DNA of 64,000 bases, taken from contig OX485803.1 of the NCBI GenBank assembly GCA_950295325.1, forward strand, positions 64,559,554 through 64,623,553. Reading direction: 5' to 3'. Numbering within the stretch: position 1 is the stretch's first letter; each line of letters starts with the position of its first letter. The notes beneath the pieces are model-generated. The model ran no database searches. It was not told the origin of the DNA and saw nothing but the letters and a program-made list of their open reading frames with translations. Below are positions 12,181-21,694 of this stretch, piece after piece. A program made the translations under genes and the position numbers. This stretch comes from Polytrichum commune. Taxonomy: Eukaryota; Streptophyta; Polytrichopsida; Polytrichales; Polytrichaceae.

Positions 12181-13325
12181 GGCTTTTACAATGGCCTTTG
12201 GATCATATTCCATTACTCTATTCATTTCATTTCATCATCCATGAGCCTAATGTATGGATTTCTCATATCTTTCTACAGTCGTCTCGTATTGAAATAGTGA
12301 ACTTCATGCTAAATAAGATTGTAGTTCTTTGTGTCTTCACCTTCACAATGTCACATTCCTCTTTTACACAAGAATAATACAATCATGAATGCACTTAAGA
12401 TACCAATATTGAGAACTTCCAAACTTCCATGCACAAGTTCTTCATGGGTTGTCTAGTATCCGGGTATATCACACACAATGGACGAGTTTATGTAAACACC
12501 ATAAATTCCAAGCCATTTACTCGATGGTTTGGGGTTTGTGTTGTCTATGTAAGCTCATTCATCGTGGATGAAGGAGGGCTAGTAGAAAAGGGGGGGGGGG
12601 GAAAAAAAAAAAAAAAACTTCTACAATAGTTCATATCATATTCCATTAGTCCATTCATTTCATTTCGTAGCCTTTTAGCCCAATGCATGGATTTTTGATA
12701 TCATTTCTAGAGTGAAATTGATTTAAAATAATCATTTCATGCTATATAATATTGTAGTTCTATGTATTTTCACCTTCATAATGGATGAGTTTATGTAGAC
12801 ACCCTAAATTCCAAGCCATTTCTCGATGGTTTGGGGTTCGTGGCATCTTTATAAACTCGTCCATCATGGATGAAGAAGGTCTAGTGAAAACAAGTATTCC
12901 ATAAAAATTCAAATCATACTCCATTAGTCCATTCATTTCGTTTCATAGTCCATTACCTTAATGCATGGAATTCTGATATTATTTCTAGAGTCAAACTATT
13001 TTTGGGTAGTGACTTTCAGGCTATATAATATTGTGGTTCTTTGCGTTTCATCTTTGCAATGGATTAGTTTATGTAGACACCAAAGATTCCAAGCCATTTC
13101 TCAATGGTTTGGGGTTCATGGCGTCTCTGTAAACTCATCCATCCTAGATGAAGGGGTTCTATAAAAAATAACCTTACTAAGACTAATTCAAGCATTTTGA
13201 TGTCATGTCCATAGTGAATTTGTCTAGGAATGATTTATTTCATGCTATAAAATACTTTGTTGCATTTTACCTTTCCCTAATGGGTGAGTTTATGTAGACA
13301 CCACAAATCCTCATATGTTCAACAA
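12181..13325. repeat. Tandem array of ~270-bp units (about four)
   Basis: The recurring order is: a CCATTAGTCCATTCATTTC block, GATATCATTTCTAGAGT, TTCATGCTATA.AATA, TTGTAGTTCT, TTTCACCTT, ATGGATGAGTTTATGTAGACACC, TTCCAAGCCATTT.TCGATGG, then ACTCATCCATC.TGGATGAA. Units begin near 12181, 12640, 12910 and 13160; the first holds extra sequence. A fifth diverged unit lies at about 14380-14640. A G12 run joined to an A17 run (12590-12618) sits in unit 1. Origin unknown. Confidence 0.75.
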
Positions 13326-13369
13326 AAGCATTGTCGTACAACAAAGGGCACGAACGTGTGTATATACAT

Positions 13370-13410
13370 ATGTGTGTGTGTGTGTGTGTGTATATATATA
13401 CACACACATA
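13370..13410. repeat. TG/TA microsatellite
   Basis: Alternating (TG)n followed by (TA)n and CACACA. It is a simple dinucleotide tract and can form alternative structures. Confidence 0.85.
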
Positions 13411-13429
13411 TATCCATAACTATCACTTG

Positions 13430-13830
13430 GGCTACAACTAAGGTGCGTGGCCCTATTGTGGGCACTTCCAACTTTCATGAACAAATTTGACGAAGAAGGG
13501 GAATTGTCTCATCTATTTAGCATATGAGAATCATGAAGATCGTCATTTTAAGTTTCAATAATAGAGTTGAAATGCAAAAGTTATAAGGGGTTGAAGTGAC
13601 AATTTTCCTTCTCTTTAAGTGATCATACAAGTTCCCTCAATATTGTGAATGATGGGACTTAGAAAGGTATTCATATTTTGAGCACAAAGTCCGATCTCAT
13701 CATAACACACATCTTTTGAGTGTTCCTTCTCGATTACAAGCCTTGCCATATACCACTCAAATATAGATGTCTGATCAAGAAGAGTGACTACATAAGACAC
13801 AAACATATATGAATCCTTAACCAACATCCT
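13430..13830 (-). repeat. Dispersed repeat family D1 (minus copy)
   Basis: This resembles 28620-28870, 50730-51080 and, inverted, 22895-23265, 51800-52045 and 61725-62085. Landmarks are CCTATTGTGGGC..CTTCCAACT, GAGTTGAAATGCAAAA, TTTAAGTGA.CAT, and ACCACTCAAATATA..TGT. No coding potential seen. The class was not determined. Confidence 0.6.
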
Positions 13831-15115
13831 CATCCTCATCCTCATCCTATCCTCATCCCAAGCTTCATCCCATGGGTTAGAATTCATGGCGATGAGGGGC
13901 GGTGAGAGGTCATTGTTGCATATGAACATAAGTTTCATCCATCTCTACCATTCATATTAAGAACTTGTCCACTATAGGTTTGTGGTGAATTTATACAAAG
14001 TGTGCCCACTACACCAATTTTGGATTTTAAAAGCTAATTTTGGTGTCAAATGATCAAGAAATTGCCTTAGAAAAACAACCTCAAACTTACATACTATTTC
14101 AAGGCGTTTTGAATGGATGGATGCTTGCATGCATTTGGTCCCCTCTCTCCGTTCTTGGCAATCACATTGAGGGGTTTTGTAAAGTCCCGGGCCTATATGA
14201 TTATGGCTCATTCATCTTTTTTTAATCTTCTTGGACTAATCTAAGTTCTTTGATGCTAATTTCCAAGTCAAATTTGATTTGAAAAGGATAATCATGAATC
14301 ACAAGATATCTTCCCAATATTTTCATCTTCAACTTACATATTGACTAGCACAGATCCTTGCCCACTTTTCATGGGGAACCATGGATTGGTAGTTGTGGCA
14401 TTTATGTAAACTCATTCATCGGGGATGAAAGGGCTCTAGTAAAAACAAGCCCCCTACATGTTGATCATTCCGATCAAATCCCACTAGACTAAAGCAAACT
14501 TTTTGATGTCATTTCCAAAATCAATTTGTTTAAAAAAAACAAAATCCAATTCCAGACGTCAAAATGATACTCTGCATTTTCACCTTTCCCAATGGATGAG
14601 TACATTATTATATAGACACCACATATCCATCATGACCAAATGTGCTACTACATGTACTCCATACAAACACAAACAATTGAAGGTATGTGGGTGTTATGCG
14701 GTTACATTTCTCAATCAGATACCTATATTTGATTGGTATGTGGTTCATGAGGATCAAAGAGCAAACATCATAAAGACACATGTTTAAAAGAGATTGAACT
14801 ACGTCTTCAAATATGAATTAACTTCTTTGCACTCAATAATGAACACAATTGGGAGGACCTATGTATCCGATTAAGAAATCAACAAACATGCACTTCCGAC
14901 AACTATAACTAATGTAGGGGAAGTCCAATTCTCAATCAAGTTTTTGCATATGTTTCATCGTAGATTTGCTAATGCAACACGAGTTTTGTTGTGTAAATCT
15001 AATTGGTAGAAGTTGGAGAACATGGAAAATGAACCAAATAACACTCACATACCTTAGGTCATTCCCACATGATCCCATTCAACACTAAGGGTGATGTAGA
15101 ATGTTTTTGCTAAAG
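13831..15115. other. Repeat-rich intergenic DNA, no gene
   Basis: It contains a diverged unit of the ~270-bp array (about 14380-14640) and a plus-strand copy of family D1 (about 14695-14880, with CCTATATTTGATTGGTATGT). Nothing else recognised. Confidence 0.4.
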
Positions 15116-15123
15116 ATTATAAG

Positions 15124-15349
15124 TAGTGTTCAGGGAGATTTTTGAACATAACCAGTCAAAATCCTAGTGTTTCCAAGTCCATTTAGTTACATGTTGTGAT
15201 CTTTTGATTTTACTTTATCAATTTGAGGTATATTTTATAGATTCCTCTAAAATGCTGAGTAATTTTCATGAAGTCTTGAACATCAACCAAATGTTTCTTA
15301 TACTCAACCAGTTCATCTATAACTAGCAGTCAGTTCTCCCTGTTCATTG
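15124..15349 (+). mobile_element. hAT MITE, family A, 226 bp
   Basis: Ends TAGTGTTCAGGGAGA and, on the complement, CAATGAACAGGGAGA, flanked by an exact 8-bp duplication ATTATAAG (15116-15123 and 15350-15357). Family landmarks are TCAAAATCCTAG, CCAAGTCC, GTTACATG, TTTGAGGTATATT, GATTCCTCTAAAATG and AACTAGCAGTC. No coding capacity. Confidence 0.85.
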
Positions 15350-15582
15350 ATTATAAGCAACATGATGATGACCCAAATAAAGGTGGGGGGGGGGCACGTA
15401 AAAAGCATACTACATACTAAGGTATTGGTAGCGGCTTTGGAGTTCCTTTTGCAACAAAGCATATTTGGTGTGAGTTGAGGCTGGTGGATGACAATGACAT
15501 TCCTTTTGTTCCTTCACATCCAAAGTTGTAATTCATAAAGGCTTCAAGCTGTCATTGCATGGTATGTGTGATGGTTTCTATA

Positions 15583-15672
15583 CCCCCCCCCCCCCCCCAC
15601 AACCAAAAAAGAAGAAGAAGAAGAAGAAGAAGATAAAATGAACGTCAAGGCTCTATTGGTCTTGACGTTCAT
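15583..15672. repeat. C16 run, (GAA)n tract and a perfect 12-bp hairpin
   Basis: C16 occupies 15583-15598, followed by (GAA)n at about 15609-15632. Then ATGAACGTCAAG (15638-15649) and its exact complement CTTGACGTTCAT (15661-15672) enclose an 11-nt loop. There is no T-run after the stem, so it is not a terminator-like element. Confidence 0.85.
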
Positions 15673-15807
15673 GGGTGACTGTTCTCACTTATCCGGATCA
15701 TGTTTTATTAGGTGTCTAAAAAACTAGTATTAAAGTCACTTGGACTACAAGAGTCTTTGAACCTATGACAAAGAGGAAGTAAACATACAAAGTAAATAAT
15801 CTATGAG

Positions 15808-16200
15808 AGGAGAGTGGATGACAAGTTGCGGGACTGACGAGTCATCCACCTGTTTGAGCTCGTTATTAGTCATAACCGATCAAAGCATGATAGAATCTGA
15901 AAAGATGGATGACATCATGCCTTCGTGGATGAAAAAATATGACAACTTGTGAGAACCTTATGCTCTTGAGTGATTGATTATGGATTGCATAACCAACAAG
16001 AGGAAAGTGGGTGACATGCTTTTAAGCGGTGAGTCATCCTTCTACTCGAGCTGGTTATTGGTCATAACCGATAAAGTCATGGGTAGAATCTTGAAATTAT
16101 GGATGACATCAAGCCTACATGGATGAAACATTGTAAAGAGTTCTCATAGACTTCCTTCTGCTCTTAGAGGAGCAACTGGTTATGTACTAGATACTATACG
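15808..16200. repeat. Tandem repeat of ~190 bp, two units
   Basis: Units about 15808-15990 and 16000-16175 share GAG.AAAGTGG.TGACA, GAGTCATCC, ATTAGTCATAACCGAT, GATGGATGACATCATGCCT.C.TGGATGAAA and CTTATGCTCTT. A third diverged copy is at about 58085-58260. Confidence 0.7.
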
Positions 16201-16750
16201 CATGTCGCCTTGCTACAAGTCGTAGCAAGGCATCCTCGTGCTACTACCGAGTCGTGGAAGCACACAACTTTGGTAGATACATGAAGATGCTTTGCTATAG
16301 CCCATATCATGGCAACACATGTACACTATCGATCAAGCCTAGCATCGATCATCTAAGGAAAGTTGTGTGCAATAGTCTAAATTTAGCATGCTCATGTCCA
16401 ATGAGGACGTGACACGTCAGCAAGTTATAAGAGGATCAACACTATGAAATAAGTTATACAAGTGTGGTTGCCAAGATCATGTTGGATTACACACAAACAA
16501 CCTTGCTAGCCCTTGTAGTGTAAGGTACTAGCCAAATTGTTGGCACCAATAGATTAAAGAGATCTAGATCTATCCAAAGCCCACTTAAATGTCCAACACT
16601 ACATAGGGCCGGTTCAACGGGGCCCCAAGTCCTAAGGCCTAGTTCACTTGAGATCAATCCATAAAACCTCAACCGTTGAGAGCATGGAAGTTGGGACTTC
16701 CCACTTAATCCATGGGTTCCCAAGTCCTAGGTCCCAAGTACGACATGAAT

Positions 16751-17002
16751 TATAACGTAACTCTAATTCTTCGTTGGAAGTTACTTTGGCATAAACCACC
16801 CAACCACGAGATAAGATAAAGAACCCTCACCCTTGCGCAAAAGCCCTTTATATACCTCCCCACCATGCCCGGTTGTCTTAAGTTTAAATCAAGTAAAAAA
16901 CAAGTTCAACTATAATGAACTCTATGCTTTTACTTTAAATTCATTATAGAGTACCGTTATCTTAGTTCTAGTCAACATGTACCAATAGTGGCCCATGTTA
17001 CA
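16751..17002 (-). repeat. 3' LTR of the chromovirus (minus-strand sense)
   Basis: 252 bp. Its outer end is mutated to TATAAC from TGTAAC, and its inner end is GTTACA on the plus strand. It is the partner of 19412-19663. Confidence 0.93.
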
Positions 17003-17016
17003 CTCCTCCCCATTTA
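17003..17016 (-). other. Polypurine tract of the chromovirus
   Basis: On the minus strand this reads AAATGGGGAGGAG and abuts the 3' LTR, the position where plus-strand DNA synthesis starts in LTR retrotransposons. Confidence 0.8.
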
Positions 17017-17212
17017 ACTTTGAGCGTCTCTGCTCAAATGACACACAATCTTAAACTCCCAAGCCATCAACTCGCTTTTGTTTATGATTGCTTCTTCTAT
17101 TGATCTTATTGGGCACACTAACACTCTCAACACCTTTATTTTGTGTTAGCCGTTCTTGTGAACGTGCCACGGTGTCCCAATATTCTTTGAGCACTTATGA
17201 ATTCAAATTCTT

Positions 17213-17830
17213 TTATGGCTCCCAAGAATTATGTTCAAGTCCATATCCAAGCCACTTAACGAGGTAAAATATCTGAGGCCTCGTACGACTACCCCTTACC
17301 TCATGTGTAAGAACGCGTTCAACATCGAATGACAATTCATCATCTTCTAGGATTGGTGGTGGCGGAGGCTGTACTTTGCCTAAAGTCTTATATGACTTTA
17401 GAAGTGAGATATGAAACACATCATGTATTTTTAATGTCTCTGGCAATTCTAATTTGTAAGCCACTTTGCCCACACTTTTTAATACTTTAAAATGACCAAT
17501 CCATCTAGGTAGCAACTTTCTTGCTCCTGGCATCTTTAACTTAATGTTAGATGTACTCAACAACACTTGAGTTCCAACATCAAAAGAGATTTCACGTCTC
17601 TTTGTATCAGCATAGGACTTTTGTCTATTATGTGTTGCTAGCCGATGCTTCTTAGCCTCTTGCATAATACTAGACATCGATTGCACTAAGTCTTTTGCAG
17701 CAGGGACATGGCACCTGCTAATCCCAATATTCAAAGGTGTCAAAGGATGCTGACCATAATTCAACATAAATGGAGTAGTTTGAATTGATTCTTGCCAAAC
17801 ATTATTGTAAGCAAACTCAACTAAGGACAA
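17213..17830 (-). pseudogene. Chromovirus integrase C-terminal half and chromodomain
   Basis: The 205-codon frame opens with SLVEFAYNN, the end of the integrase core. It continues through RRWIGHF-like (LLPRWIGHFKVL), VAYKLELP and FHISLLK, then a chromodomain: FDVERVLTHEVR, FYLVKWLGYG and NSWEP. Chromodomains at the integrase end are thought to steer insertion to particular chromatin. An in-frame TAG just upstream (17828-17830), where a tryptophan codon is usual, separates it from the integrase core. A stop directly after WEP cuts the chromodomain short. Confidence 0.88.
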
Positions 17831-17839
17831 ATAAAGATC

Positions 17840-18377
17840 CTAGTCATCTTGAGTTGGGCTAACATAATGCCTTAGCATATCTTCTAGAATCTTGTTAACT
17901 CTCTCCGTTTGCCCATCTGTTTGAGGATGAAAAGTTGTAGACATAACTTGTTTTGTGCCCAAAACATTATATAGTGCAACCCAAAAACGACTAGTAAATT
18001 GAGTATCTTGATGACCAACTAGCTTTCTAGGAAGACCATGATGCTTACACACAAAGTCTATGAATAATCTTGATGTTTTATCTGCAGTAATTGTGGTCAC
18101 TATGGCTATAAAATGAGCCATCTTGCTCAATTTATTCATACACACCAATATTGCATTATGCCTTTGTTTTGTGAGAGTTAGTCCAGTGATAAATTCAAGG
18201 TTAACACATTCCCACTTCTTTTGTGGAATTTCTAAGGAATGCAATAATCATGCGATTCTTGTAGTAGAGGCTTTACTACGTTGGCATACATCACATGTAT
18301 TTACTTATGTCTTGACATCATCCCTCAATTTTAGCCACCAAAAATTGGTGTCAACTTGTTTCAAAGTTTTCGTAATA
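17840..18377 (-). pseudogene. Chromovirus integrase core and zinc-binding region, decayed
   Basis: From 18244 down, the frame carries the catalytic core: LEIPQKKWE, NLEFITGL, KMAHFI, HHGLPRKLV, FTSRFW, HPQTDGQTERVN and ILEDMLRHYV. Two of the three acidic catalytic positions appear lost: the residue before FITGL is Glu rather than Asp, and the segment normally SDRD reads GHQD. Upstream (18245-18377) GHMGITKTLKQ and CDVCQRSK preserve the H..H..C..C zinc finger, split from the core by a stop. It should be catalytically inactive. Confidence 0.88.
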
Positions 18378-18389
18378 CCCATATGTCCA

Positions 18390-19395
18390 CTATAAAAAAA
18401 CATCATGACATTTAAAGAGTATATCTTTACGAAGGGATTCCACATCATATACTACAATTGCCTCTTGACACCACCAAATGACATCTTTGAAGACCAATTT
18501 TTTAAAATTAACCGGGTCTTTAAACCACGGGTCTAAAGCATATCCTGCAATGATCTTATCAAAAAATTCATTGTCGAACCCAAGGGGATTTTTTCTAGCG
18601 TTGGTCATCTCCATGGGAGCACTCCTCCCAGTGTCGGCCGCCACTGGTTGGAAGCTACAATTTGAAGCATTTAATTTTAGTAAGGCTAACCTGACCCACT
18701 TTTCATCTAATGGGTTCATTCCTAATGAAACGGGCACATTGCTTCTCCCAAGACATTACTCCCATCAATAATGAAAAGGTTGCTCCAAAATACTCTAACC
18801 ATTGAGCCTGATGCTTTGACAAATTCTGTTGTGATTTGTAATCACTACACATTCCGAACCTTCTAAATAACATCACCATGTTCGTAAGGCATGCACAACG
18901 GCTATTAATTATTGTTCACCTGTGATATAGTTTTTCTCGACAGATGTAAGCTTACGGCTTTCAAATGCAACTGGCCTACCTTTCTGCAAAAGAACTACCC
19001 CCATACCCAACAAGGAAGCATCACATATGACTTCAAATCTTTCACCAAATATTGGTAAACTCAAAACATGCGCGTGAGTTAACGCATACTTAACCCCTTC
19101 AAAAGACTCTTGACATTGTTCAGTCCAAATGTACTTCACATCTTTTCTTGTCAAATGAGTCAAATGAGCAACTAAGGTTGAATAACCTTGAATAAATCGA
19201 CGGAAATAATTACTAAGACCCAAGAATGAATGCAATTGACTTACATCGTTGGGCCTTGCCCATGTAGTCACCGTCTTAATTTTTCGAGGGTCGACCTTAA
19301 TCCCGTCTTTACCCACCACATGGCCAAGGTATTCTAACTCACTCTTTGCAAAGCGACACTTAGTTAACTTAGCAAATAATTTGTTCTCGGGTAGT
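18390..19395 (-). pseudogene. Chromovirus reverse transcriptase end and RNase H, decayed
   Basis: The region near 19395 starts at LLPENKLFAKLTKCRF, the segment after the palm in Ty3/gypsy RT, then EYLGHVV, FLGLSNYFRRFI and LTHLTRKD. RNase H follows with VICDASLLGMGVVL and ESRKLTSVEKNY. The YxDD palm motif is absent because everything 5' of this segment is deleted. Stops interrupt the rest of RNase H (18740-18908). The frame at 18390-18737 is the linker leading to the integrase zinc finger. Confidence 0.87.
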
Positions 19396-19396
19396 A

Positions 19397-19408
19397 GCTC
19401 TGATACCA
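19397..19408 (-). other. Primer-binding site complementary to initiator tRNA-Met
   Basis: On the minus strand this reads TGGTATCAGAGC, three bases inside the 5' LTR. It matches the 3' end of plant initiator tRNA-Met, the usual primer for this class. Confidence 0.92.
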
Positions 19409-19411
19409 AAA

Positions 19412-19663
19412 TGTAACGAAACTCTAAGTCTTTGTTGGAAGTCACTTTGGCATAAACCACCCAACCACGAGATAAGATAAAGAACCCTCACCCTTGCGCA
19501 AAAGCCCTTTATATACCTCCCCACCATGCCCGGTTGTCTTAAGTTTAAATCAAGTAAAAAACAAGTTCAACTATAATGAACTCTATGCTTTTACTTTAAA
19601 TTCATTCTAGACTACCGTTATCTTAGTTCTAGTCAACATGTACCAATAGTGGCCCATGTTACA
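19412..19663 (-). repeat. 5' LTR of the chromovirus (minus-strand sense)
   Basis: 252 bp with intact TGTAAC...GTTACA ends. The minus strand carries GGTATATAAAGG (about 19507-19518), a good TATA box for the LTR promoter. Confidence 0.93.
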
Positions 19664-19921
19664 TGAATGCCTACATGGGCATTTTTTTTGGAGATGAGGG
19701 TTTAGAACTTACGTTGAGAGTTGGGTTGGGCAAAAAGCTAGACCCAACTTGCAATACAAGTCCCGAGAACTTTTGTGCATTAAACAGTCAAGATTTGACT
19801 TCAATGGATATAGACTATACTTTAATGATTTCTTGAGGTTCAAAAGTTGGGACTTTGCGTCCATGTTGATACTTGTTGACATGAATGGGACTTGGGACCC
19901 CATGTGGACCAGCCCTTAGCA

Positions 19922-20149
19922 TAGTGCCCCGGGAGATTTTTAGACATAATTGGTCAAAATCCTAGCATTTCCAACTCTAACCGGTTACAAAGTTGTGATC
20001 TTTCAACTTTTATTTATTAATTTGAGGTATATTCCATAGTATCATCTGCAATGATGGGTCATTTTCGTGAACACCTGAACTCTCAACCGGTGATTTCTCA
20101 AACTCAACTAGTTTATCTGTAACTAGAAGTCGGTTCTCCCCGTTCGTTG
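19922..20149 (+). mobile_element. hAT MITE, family A, 228 bp
   Basis: It starts TAGTGCCCCGGGAGA and ends (complement) CAACGAACGGGGAGAAC. Flanks CCTTAGCA (19914-19921) and CCTCAGCA (20150-20157) match at 7 of 8 positions. It landed in the right edge of the H5 MITE, so it is younger than that element. Confidence 0.82.
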
Positions 20150-20157
20150 CCTCAGCA

Positions 20158-20715
20158 ACAAGGTTGGCACCACACAGTTTTTCACAGTTGGTTTTTTCAT
20201 AGTTTAAACCCCCCCCCCCCAAATCATACGAGCTCCAACAAAATCCGGTTTTATTCGGTTTTATTGCAAATAAGTTGAGATTATAGGGCATGGGGCCCAA
20301 TGTCCGCCAATGGCGATGCCGAGTGCCGAGTGTTGGAATAAAACCGTGGTTTTATTCACAAAAATCGAAGTGTTTTTTTTGCATTCAAACCCAAAACCCA
20401 ATGCATCAGCCGGAAAGATTTGGGTTTTGTCCACCCTTGCTCAACAACAACCGTGATGAGGCAAGGAAGAAAGCCAAGGCACGCCTCGTGTGCAACGGTG
20501 CCCCAATATTGTAAGAATAATAAGTACATAGCTTCCAAGCTTGATCACCATCACCGCAATTGCCCGCACACTCACCCAATCTTCTCCCGATCCTGACTGA
20601 GCTTGCTCCTTCAAGCTCGTGATTGACAGTTGCTTGATATTACGCTTCTCTTGTGCGTTCCTTACATCCCATAATATTCCTCCTGGAATTCCACTGACAC
20701 AGAGGATGAAAGCGG
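20158..20715. other. Intergenic, no gene recognised
   Basis: Contains a C12 run (20209-20220) and two AAACCG/CGGTTT-rich patches around 20240-20350 in opposite orientation. No coding motif seen. Confidence 0.35.
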
Positions 20716-20898
20716 AAGAATACTCGCAACCGACTCCAATGTCAGGTGATGGGCGCCGGTGGAGCCATTCCGGGATGTAAAACGGAATCCGCGTGGCCTG
20801 CCGTGTGCAGGCTCGCCAGGCGGATTCCGATTACATCCCGTAATGGCGCTCCCGACGACGCCCATCACCCAAGTACACTGAGTTGGACGATACTCCAC
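20716..20898. repeat. GC-rich fold-back (hairpin) of ~125-180 nt
   Basis: The left arm from 20745 (GGTGATGGGCG) pairs with the right arm ending at 20869 (CGCCCATCACC). Pairing continues inward through GGGATGTAA/TTACATCCC and CGGAATCCGC/GCGGATTCCG to a loop near 20803-20809. Weaker complementarity extends outward to about 20716 and 20898. The arms are clearly GC-richer than the surroundings. I do not recognise a known plant microRNA in it. It lies about 600 bp upstream of MWTIV member 3. Confidence 0.85.
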
Positions 20899-21240
20899 TC
20901 GTCGCACTGTTTCCCCCTCCCCCGCCTCGTCACCCACGCCGTGACTCAGCAGCGACACAATTGCATCCATTGCAATATTCCAGAGAGGAGCAACATTCAA
21001 GCTTCCGTACAAAACTGTGTCGTGGATATTTATCTCCTTCAATCTCATCAGGCACATTCATTGCAGACATTCCCCGGCTCCTATAACCTCATTGCGTGCC
21101 TGTCTAGTCTCGCATTGTGATCGTGAAGAAATAGTACTGCCTGTTGATGCTCATTGTCGACATCAGTCTCGTCGCTCAGATTTAGTTTGGTTGCGTAAAT
21201 CCCTCCTTGCTACACACACGAAGAGTGTGCAGGGTTAGGC

Positions 21241-21270
21241 CGAGAGAGAGAGAGAGAGAGAGAGAGAGGT
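21241..21270. repeat. (GA)n microsatellite
   Basis: Uninterrupted GA dinucleotides about 230 bp upstream of the MWTIV member 3 start. Such tracts are common in plant promoters and leaders. Confidence 0.9.
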
Positions 21271-21499
21271 CAATCGCATTCGTACACATTCATTGGACAA
21301 GTTATTAGCTGTGCCTTTGCAAACGTTGATTGATGCCTCATTGCATATCTCATCTTGCATTTACTCCAGGGGAGTCGTGAAGAGACTTTGGCGTTAGGTT
21401 CGCTTCTACATCGGCTTGTTGATACAGGCGCTCTGAAGAGTTTTGAAGTTGGTGGCGGTACTCCTAGTGTGATTTCGTTGAGAGCATTCGACTGCAGAG

Positions 21500-21694
21500 A
21501 TGTGGACCATTGTGCATCCCATGTTGTCTCAGTGCTGTAAGAGCTTGAAGGCCAGCAAAGGCCAGCTCATTGGCACGGGGGCCGCTTTCTTAGGCTCGAC
21601 GCAATTGCTTCGCCTGCCCCGCAAGAGCGGTCCGCTCGTGCTCATACCTCTCAAAGACTACGAGGTCATTGCCCTCCAACAATTGACATCGTGA
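21500..21694 (+). CDS. MWTIV-family small protein, member 3 (64 aa)
   Basis: The 64-residue frame opens MWTIVHPMLSQCCKSLKASK. It continues with LIGTGAAFLGS, a basic RLPRKSG segment and the tail LIPLKDYEVIALQQLTS. Both conserved ends are present and the middle is variable, as in the other members. It has an extra Cys (QCCKS) shared with no other copy here. The start context is GAGATGTGG. It is on the plus strand, opposite to members 1 and 2. The fold-back at 20716-20898 and the (GA)n tract lie in the presumed promoter or leader. Function unknown. Confidence 0.65.
   Translation: MWTIVHPMLSQCCKSLKASKGQLIGTGAAFLGSTQLLRLPRKSGPLVLIPLKDYEVIALQQLTS

Larger units (their letters stand above)
16751..19663 (-). 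mobile_element. Ty3/gypsy chromovirus-type LTR retrotransposon, internally deleted, ~2.9 kb
   Basis: Two 252-bp LTRs (16751-17002 and 19412-19663) flank minus-strand pol remnants. A 5-bp duplication TGAAT borders both sides (16746-16750 and 19664-19668). The primer-binding site and polypurine tract are in place. gag, protease and most of the reverse transcriptase are absent, since the PBS is followed almost at once by the end of the RT region. Surviving order is RT end, RNase H, zinc-binding integrase, integrase core, chromodomain, as in chromoviruses. Stop codons and lost catalytic residues show it is dead. I count seven mismatches between the LTRs, about 97% identity. Confidence 0.93.
16606..19915. 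mobile_element. PIF/Harbinger-like MITE (family H5) split by an LTR retrotransposon
   Basis: The left end GGGCCGGTTCAACGGGGCCC pairs imperfectly with the right end (GGGCTGGTCCACATGGGGTC on the complement). Flanking trinucleotides are ATA and TTA. Removing the retrotransposon and one copy of its duplication leaves about 392 bp. The body matches 29348 onwards: CTTGAGATCAATCCAT, CTCAACCGTTGAGAGCATGGAAGTT and AGTCAAGATTTGACTT. Assignment rests on GGGC-type ends and 3-bp TWA-like duplications. Confidence 0.65.
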
